Source of the DNA: Parapristionchus giblindavisi
Taxonomy: Eukaryota > Nematoda > Chromadorea > Rhabditida > Diplogasteridae
Assembly (NCBI GenBank): GCA_943737045.1
Contig: CALSFV010000041.1
Location: 372,001-436,000 of the forward strand
Direction: 5' to 3'
Length of the DNA stretch: 64,000 bases
The notes under the pieces were generated by a model. It had not been told where the DNA came from and did not search any database. It saw nothing but the letters and a program-made list of their open reading frames with translations. The number at the start of each line of letters is the position of its first letter. Position 1 is the stretch's first letter. Shown in pieces: positions 62,916 to 64,000 of the stretch. A program made the translations under genes and the position numbers.

Positions 62916-64000
62916 TTACAAACGCCATGTTGTTGTAGAATCACTTTTGAAGGAACTATCACTACTGAGATATAATGATTCCCTTAACTTTCTTTCATAT
63001 TCTGTTATCACATTCATTTGACTTTCTTCTTCTTCTTCTTCTTCTTCTTTTTCCACTAATCGCTCCTGTTTCAGGAATAATGCAGCTATGATGAAGACAA
63101 TGGCACATGGTAGGAAGAGACTACTCGTGATGTATAAAGCAGTAGTCAATGAGTAAAAACGAGTCTATAATGAATAGAATTAGAAAAGAAATAAACAAAT
63201 AAAGATCAGACTTTGCCTTGATCTTTGGTTGATCCAATAAAGACGCAGAGAAAAGAGTGTTCAAAACAATACAAAAAGTGTATAATATAGCACGTCTTCT
63301 GTACCATTATGTGGTAGTGTTTTAACACTTTTCTCTGAGTGGAGTTGCGAAAGTGGGATGTTTAGAATCATTTTTGGATATTTCCCGACATGAAAATCAA
63401 CTAGAACAGTTAAAAATATAATAGAAAATAAAGTTACTTCTGAATCGTCAGCACATCTTCGTATCGCATCTGATATCTGAAAAAGAAAATTTCGAAGAAA
63501 TTCGAAAATCGATCAAAAATGGCTGTGAAATTACAAACCGCCCCCACGATGTAGGGTCCGGGGCAGTCTCCTAGCAGAAAAGCTATGACATATAGGATAG
63601 ACGTAGCTGTCACTCTTCGGGAAGGTGGAATCGCCTGAAGGATCACAGGAATTATACATCAATTTTATAATTATTTACCTCCATGACGATTTCTGCCGAT
63701 ATAACATTATTACCTGCGGGCATCATTTGATCGTAAAAGTTGATGAAGTAAACCTAGAAAATATTTTTCTTCTTGATACTTGAAACGACGACGTTTCAAT
63801 TGCTTTAGCTTTATCAAGATATCATTAATCATTAAACAAATGTAAGATTACAACATGAAAATACCTACCAGCCATATATCAACAGTCATCGTGAGTGGCA
63901 TTAGAATCATTGAAGGTAGTGCAAGAAGAGTTCCTATCGCTGCCACCCATGGAAGAGCAACGGGTGTTTGGATACAAGAGAAACACAAACGGCCATCTTT
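62916..64000 (-). CDS. Spinster-type MFS transporter, 3' part only
   Basis: Five exons on the minus strand (63869-64000 cut by the window edge, 63679-63753, 63539-63634, 63438-63476, 62916-63164), all in phase. The C-terminal half of the transporter shows VALPWVAAIGTLLALPSMIL, VYFINFYDQMMPAGNNVISA, EAIPPSRRVTATSILYV, FLLGDCPGPYIVGAISDAI and a last membrane helix ITSSLFLPCAIVFIIAALFL. The PPSRRxTA...HLLGDxxsPYlvG motif is the Spinster signature. Spinster proteins are late-endosomal, lysosomal or plasma-membrane carriers of sphingolipids, lysolipids or sugars; the substrate here is not known. A glutamate run (EEEEEEEE) follows the last helix. The N-terminal six helices lie outside the window. 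Confidence 0.85.

Overview
The window is nematode nuclear DNA, AT-rich and dense in short introns with C. elegans-like splice sites (donor GTRAGT, acceptor TTTCAG). A nematode is indicated by two nuclear receptors with the nematode P-box CRACAVFYKR, a Str-type seven-helix chemoreceptor gene, and a HUWE1/EEL-1 orthologue. A rhabditid or diplogastrid is a reasonable guess; the species cannot be read from the sequence.

Layout. (1) 116-7327: two BPI/LBP-family secreted lipid-binding protein genes, head to head, with 51 bp between their start codons; the left one is cut by the window edge. (2) 8086-33626: one very large gene with more than 60 exons for the HECT ubiquitin ligase EEL-1/HUWE1, with N-terminal armadillo-like region, UBA, WWE, acidic tract, UBM repeats and catalytic HECT domain. 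(3) 34499-40240: three compact mitochondrial/housekeeping genes on the same strand (TIM21, an SRR1-like protein, mitochondrial ribosomal protein L2). With eel-1 they look like an operon-style cluster. (4) 40785-44685: a Helitron-like pair of hairpins, then a 3.7-kb foldback element whose inverted arms carry tetra/penta-nucleotide-like satellite arrays. (5) 45028-49217, minus strand: a Str-superfamily chemoreceptor gene. (6) 51947-61672: two tandem nuclear-receptor genes that are clear duplicates, with almost identical exon sizes. (7) 62916-64000, minus strand: the 3' part of a Spinster-type MFS transporter.

The mobile fraction is unusually legible. At least nine non-autonomous elements with inverted termini are seen, several with clear target-site duplications (8 bp, 8 bp, 5 bp, TA). 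The most unusual observation is that three tRNA-like modules (A box, B box, then a small GCAAAT...TTTGC hairpin) occur in the window, and each one sits inside a different inverted-repeat element. This may be a SINE family that targets such elements, or a Pol III module carried by them. The second is the foldback element: its arms are inverted, but its two satellite arrays run in the same direction.

Gene models were joined by eye from reading frames, splice sites and known family sequences; exon edges in eel-1, in the 5' half of the chemoreceptor and in one BPI exon are approximate.
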